Shown: positions 6,100 to 7,171 of the stretch, in pieces
Position numbering within the stretch: position 1 is the first letter of the stretch
How the letters are laid out: every line of letters begins with the position of its first letter
Source: a bacterium
GTDB taxonomy: Bacteria > Patescibacteriota > Microgenomatia > UBA1400 > PJMF01
DNA length: 7,171 nt
Reading direction: 5' to 3'
NCBI GenBank assembly: GCA_017431585.1
Contig: JAFRKU010000034.1
Span: 1-7,171 of the forward strand
Notes under the pieces: generated by a model
Databases searched by the model: none
The model's input: the letters and a program-made list of their open reading frames with translations, nothing else
What the model was told of the DNA's origin: nothing
Program-made: the position numbers and the translations under genes

Positions 6100-6360
6100 A
6101 TGTCAAAAGAGCAAAAAACTAGCCAAACAAGTGTATTATACCATAATATTGAGTATAAAAATATATCAAATATTCACCAATTACAAGTAGTATTGGCAAA
6201 AATCATCAATAGCTTTATTTGCGAGCGAGAGTTGCGCTATGTTCTAGCGTTGCAAGAAGCCGGGTATTCGATCCAAAAAATCTCCGAAGTTACTAATAGT
6301 TCCAGAGAAAGAATCTATCTAATGGTCAATAGAAAGGAATCAAATGAAAGACTGGTTTAA
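6100..6360 (+). CDS. Small helix-turn-helix protein
   Basis: This encodes an 86-residue protein. Residues about 46-76 (RYVLALQEAGYSIQKISEV, then TNSSRERIY) have a clear HTH pattern: a helix, the Gly-Tyr-Ser-Ile turn, and an SRxxIY recognition helix as in resolvase- or Xre-type regulators. The N-terminal half is polar and unassigned. It is probably a DNA-binding regulator or accessory protein of the element. The start at 6100 is supported by AGGAG 8 bases upstream, although that sequence also belongs to the tRNA-Tyr terminator. No clear promoter of its own is seen, so expression may rely on read-through from the tRNA unit. Its last 17 bases overlap the next gene, suggesting coupled translation. 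The gene is much AT-richer than those upstream. Confidence 0.65.
   Translation: MSKEQKTSQTSVLYHNIEYKNISNIHQLQVVLAKIINSFICERELRYVLALQEAGYSIQKISEVTNSSRERIYLMVNRKESNERLV
6333..6338 (+). promoter_or_regulatory. Ribosome-binding site of the 46-residue ORF
   Basis: AAAGGA lies 5 bases before the ATG at 6344, inside the end of the preceding HTH gene. It supports translation of this short frame. Confidence 0.55.
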
Positions 6361-6484
6361 TTGGATCGTTCGCTATGTCAACGGACAACCGTGGATGAAA
6401 CGCATGGGCGGATTTTATAATTTGCAGACAGGCCAATTTATTTCAGTTGAGGCACTGCGCAAACTGTTGGGTGAAGACAAATAA
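6344..6484 (+). CDS. Small protein of 46 residues, unknown function
   Basis: The frame reads MKDWFNWIVRYVNGQPWMKR and continues MGGFYNLQTGQFISVEALRKLLGEDK before TAA. It overlaps the HTH gene by 17 bases in another frame and has a well placed AAAGGA. It is rich in aromatic residues (three Trp, three Phe, two Tyr) with a C-terminal amphipathic helix. No family is recognised. Good Shine-Dalgarno placement and tight coupling are the reasons to call it real; similar tiny ORFs are common in phage and plasmid early operons. Confidence 0.5.
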   Translation: MKDWFNWIVRYVNGQPWMKRMGGFYNLQTGQFISVEALRKLLGEDK

Positions 6485-6501
6485 CTAATTTGCCTGGCTC
6501 T

Positions 6502-6584
6502 TACGCCTGGTTAAATCTGGTTTTTGCACATACTTGATGTTTTCTCCTTATAGCTACGCAGAAAACATCAATAAACCAGGCGTA
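6502..6584. repeat. Nested inverted repeat upstream of the replication-like gene
   Basis: The outer arms TACGCCTGGTT (6502-6512) and AACCAGGCGTA (6574-6584) are perfect over 11 bases. The inner arms TTGATGTTTTC (6534-6544) and GAAAACATCAA (6561-6571) are perfect over 11 bases around a 16-base loop. On the 3' side the arms are 2 bases apart; on the 5' side they are 21 apart, giving a 22-bp stem with one large bulge. GCCTGG also occurs at 6492-6497 as a partial direct repeat. It could be a replication origin or nick site, a recombination site, or an RNA regulating the next gene. There is no T-tract, so a terminator is unlikely. Confidence 0.7.
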
Positions 6585-6590
6585 TTTCAA

Positions 6591-6610
6591 TACAATACAA
6601 AAAATAAGGA
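6591..6610 (+). promoter_or_regulatory. Weak -10 and ribosome-binding site of the replication-like gene
   Basis: TACAAT (6591-6596) is a possible -10 without an obvious -35 or TG extension. AAGGA (6606-6610) lies 4 bases before the ATG at 6615. The Shine-Dalgarno call is firmer than the promoter call. Confidence 0.4.
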
Positions 6611-6614
6611 ATTT

Positions 6615-7171
6615 ATGAAAACACGATTATTACAAACAGACTTTTGGAGTGACGAGACAATTCAATCAATGTCGCTGGCAGCACAACACTTGTATGTCTT
6701 TCTGCTGACTTGCCCCCACATCAATATGTGCGGCATCTTTAGACTTTCTAAAGGTCTCATATGTCTAATGGCAAGACTGAATGAGCAGCAGCTACAAACA
6801 GCCAAAGAAGAACTGATGGCCACCGGCAAAGTTCTATTTTACAACGGCTGGGTATTTGTTAAAAACGCTCGTGAGAAAAACTACTATGAGTCGTCAGTAA
6901 AAAATCGCAAATCAGTAGCCAAAGAACTTGCAGCTATTCCTGATGATGTCAAAACGGCTTGTCAAGAATTTACACATGGGAGCATTTCGTTTGACGTAGC
7001 AGATACTAACGCAAAGGATATAAATAATCAGTGTGCAGATATAAATTCATCACCAATAACCATCAATACCATATCACCAACTAATGATACCGACCAATTG
7101 GGTATAGATACCGACAAAACAGAGATAGATACTAACCTAAATCATAATCTCTCTCATAATCAAAATCAAAA
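6615..7171 (+). CDS. Phage replisome-organizer-like protein, N-terminal part (runs off the window)
   Basis: The frame is open for 185 codons to the window end. Residues 1 to about 105 match the pattern of phage replisome organizer or DnaD-type N-terminal domains: an opening with FWSD (10-13), then LYVFLLTCPHINMCGIF (about 26-42) and a winged-helix-like region ending in WVFVKNARE. Such proteins bind the phage or plasmid origin and help load the helicase. From about residue 130 the sequence becomes low-complexity, rich in Asn, Asp, Thr and Ser, as in the linker before a C-terminal domain. That domain lies outside the window. A Shine-Dalgarno sequence precedes the ATG, and the nested inverted repeat just upstream could be its origin. 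Family assignment is from pattern recognition only. Confidence 0.65.
   Translation, partial: MKTRLLQTDFWSDETIQSMSLAAQHLYVFLLTCPHINMCGIFRLSKGLICLMARLNEQQLQTAKEELMATGKVLFYNGWVFVKNAREKNYYESSVKNRKSVAKELAAIPDDVKTACQEFTHGSISFDVADTNAKDINNQCADINSSPITINTISPTNDTDQLGIDTDKTEIDTNLNHNLSHNQNQ

Larger units (their letters stand above)
6047..7171 (+). mobile_element. Candidate acquired element beginning after tRNA-Tyr (right end outside the window)
   Basis: Downstream of the tRNA the base composition drops sharply (for example 6121-6180 has about 14 G/C in 60). Genes switch from leaderless promoters to Shine-Dalgarno starts. The content is a small HTH protein, a tiny overlapping ORF, a nested inverted repeat and a phage-replication-like protein. 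tRNA genes are known integration targets. No integrase, excisionase or repeated tRNA 3' end is visible in the window, so both the boundary and the mechanism are inferred. Confidence 0.35.

Noticed and set aside
6485..6614. Integron attC site for the nested inverted repeat
   Set aside because: The ends lack the RYYYAAC and GTTRRRY core sites in the required orientation.
1..7171. CRISPR array
   Set aside because: No regularly spaced direct repeats were seen anywhere in the window.

Overview
The window looks like bacterial chromosome, most plausibly from the Patescibacteria/CPR or a similarly reduced lineage. That placement is inference: it rests on short intergenic gaps, leaderless-type promoters, several lineage-unassigned membrane-anchored proteins, and a phage-like replication protein. 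TGA is used as a stop at the end of the first gene, so a TGA-recoding lineage is not indicated. All recognisable genes are on the + strand.

Bases 1-315 carry no convincing protein gene. They hold a strong inverted repeat (1-22 with 110-129) and a structured segment (about 100-242). That segment shares three ordered sequence blocks, the first two at nearly the same spacing, with a second structured RNA near 5806-5953. The two appear to be paralogous copies of one non-coding RNA family flanking the protein-coding block; I could not assign a known family.

Bases 316-5747 hold four GC-rich protein genes: a polytopic membrane protein fused to a spermidine-synthase-like domain, a Fic/AMPylase-type protein with a C-terminal winged helix, and two proteins of unknown function with one N-terminal membrane anchor each. 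Each has its own extended -10 promoter whose last base lies only 6-7 bases before the ATG. Transcription should therefore start at or next to the start codon, giving leaderless mRNAs. This sets starts that are shorter than the longest open frames (316, 2661, 3769, 4758).

Bases 5757-6097 are an RNA operon: a promoter embedded in two overlapping inverted repeats, the second structured RNA, tRNA-Tyr(GTA) only 9 bases after the folded core, and a strong intrinsic terminator.

From about 6100 the style changes. The DNA is AT-rich and the three genes have Shine-Dalgarno sequences instead of leaderless promoters. They are a small HTH protein, a 46-residue protein overlapping it, and the N-terminal part of a phage replisome-organizer-like protein that runs off the window. 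A nested inverted repeat precedes the last gene. The simplest reading is an acquired element, perhaps integrated at the tRNA-Tyr gene, but no integrase or second attachment site is visible here.
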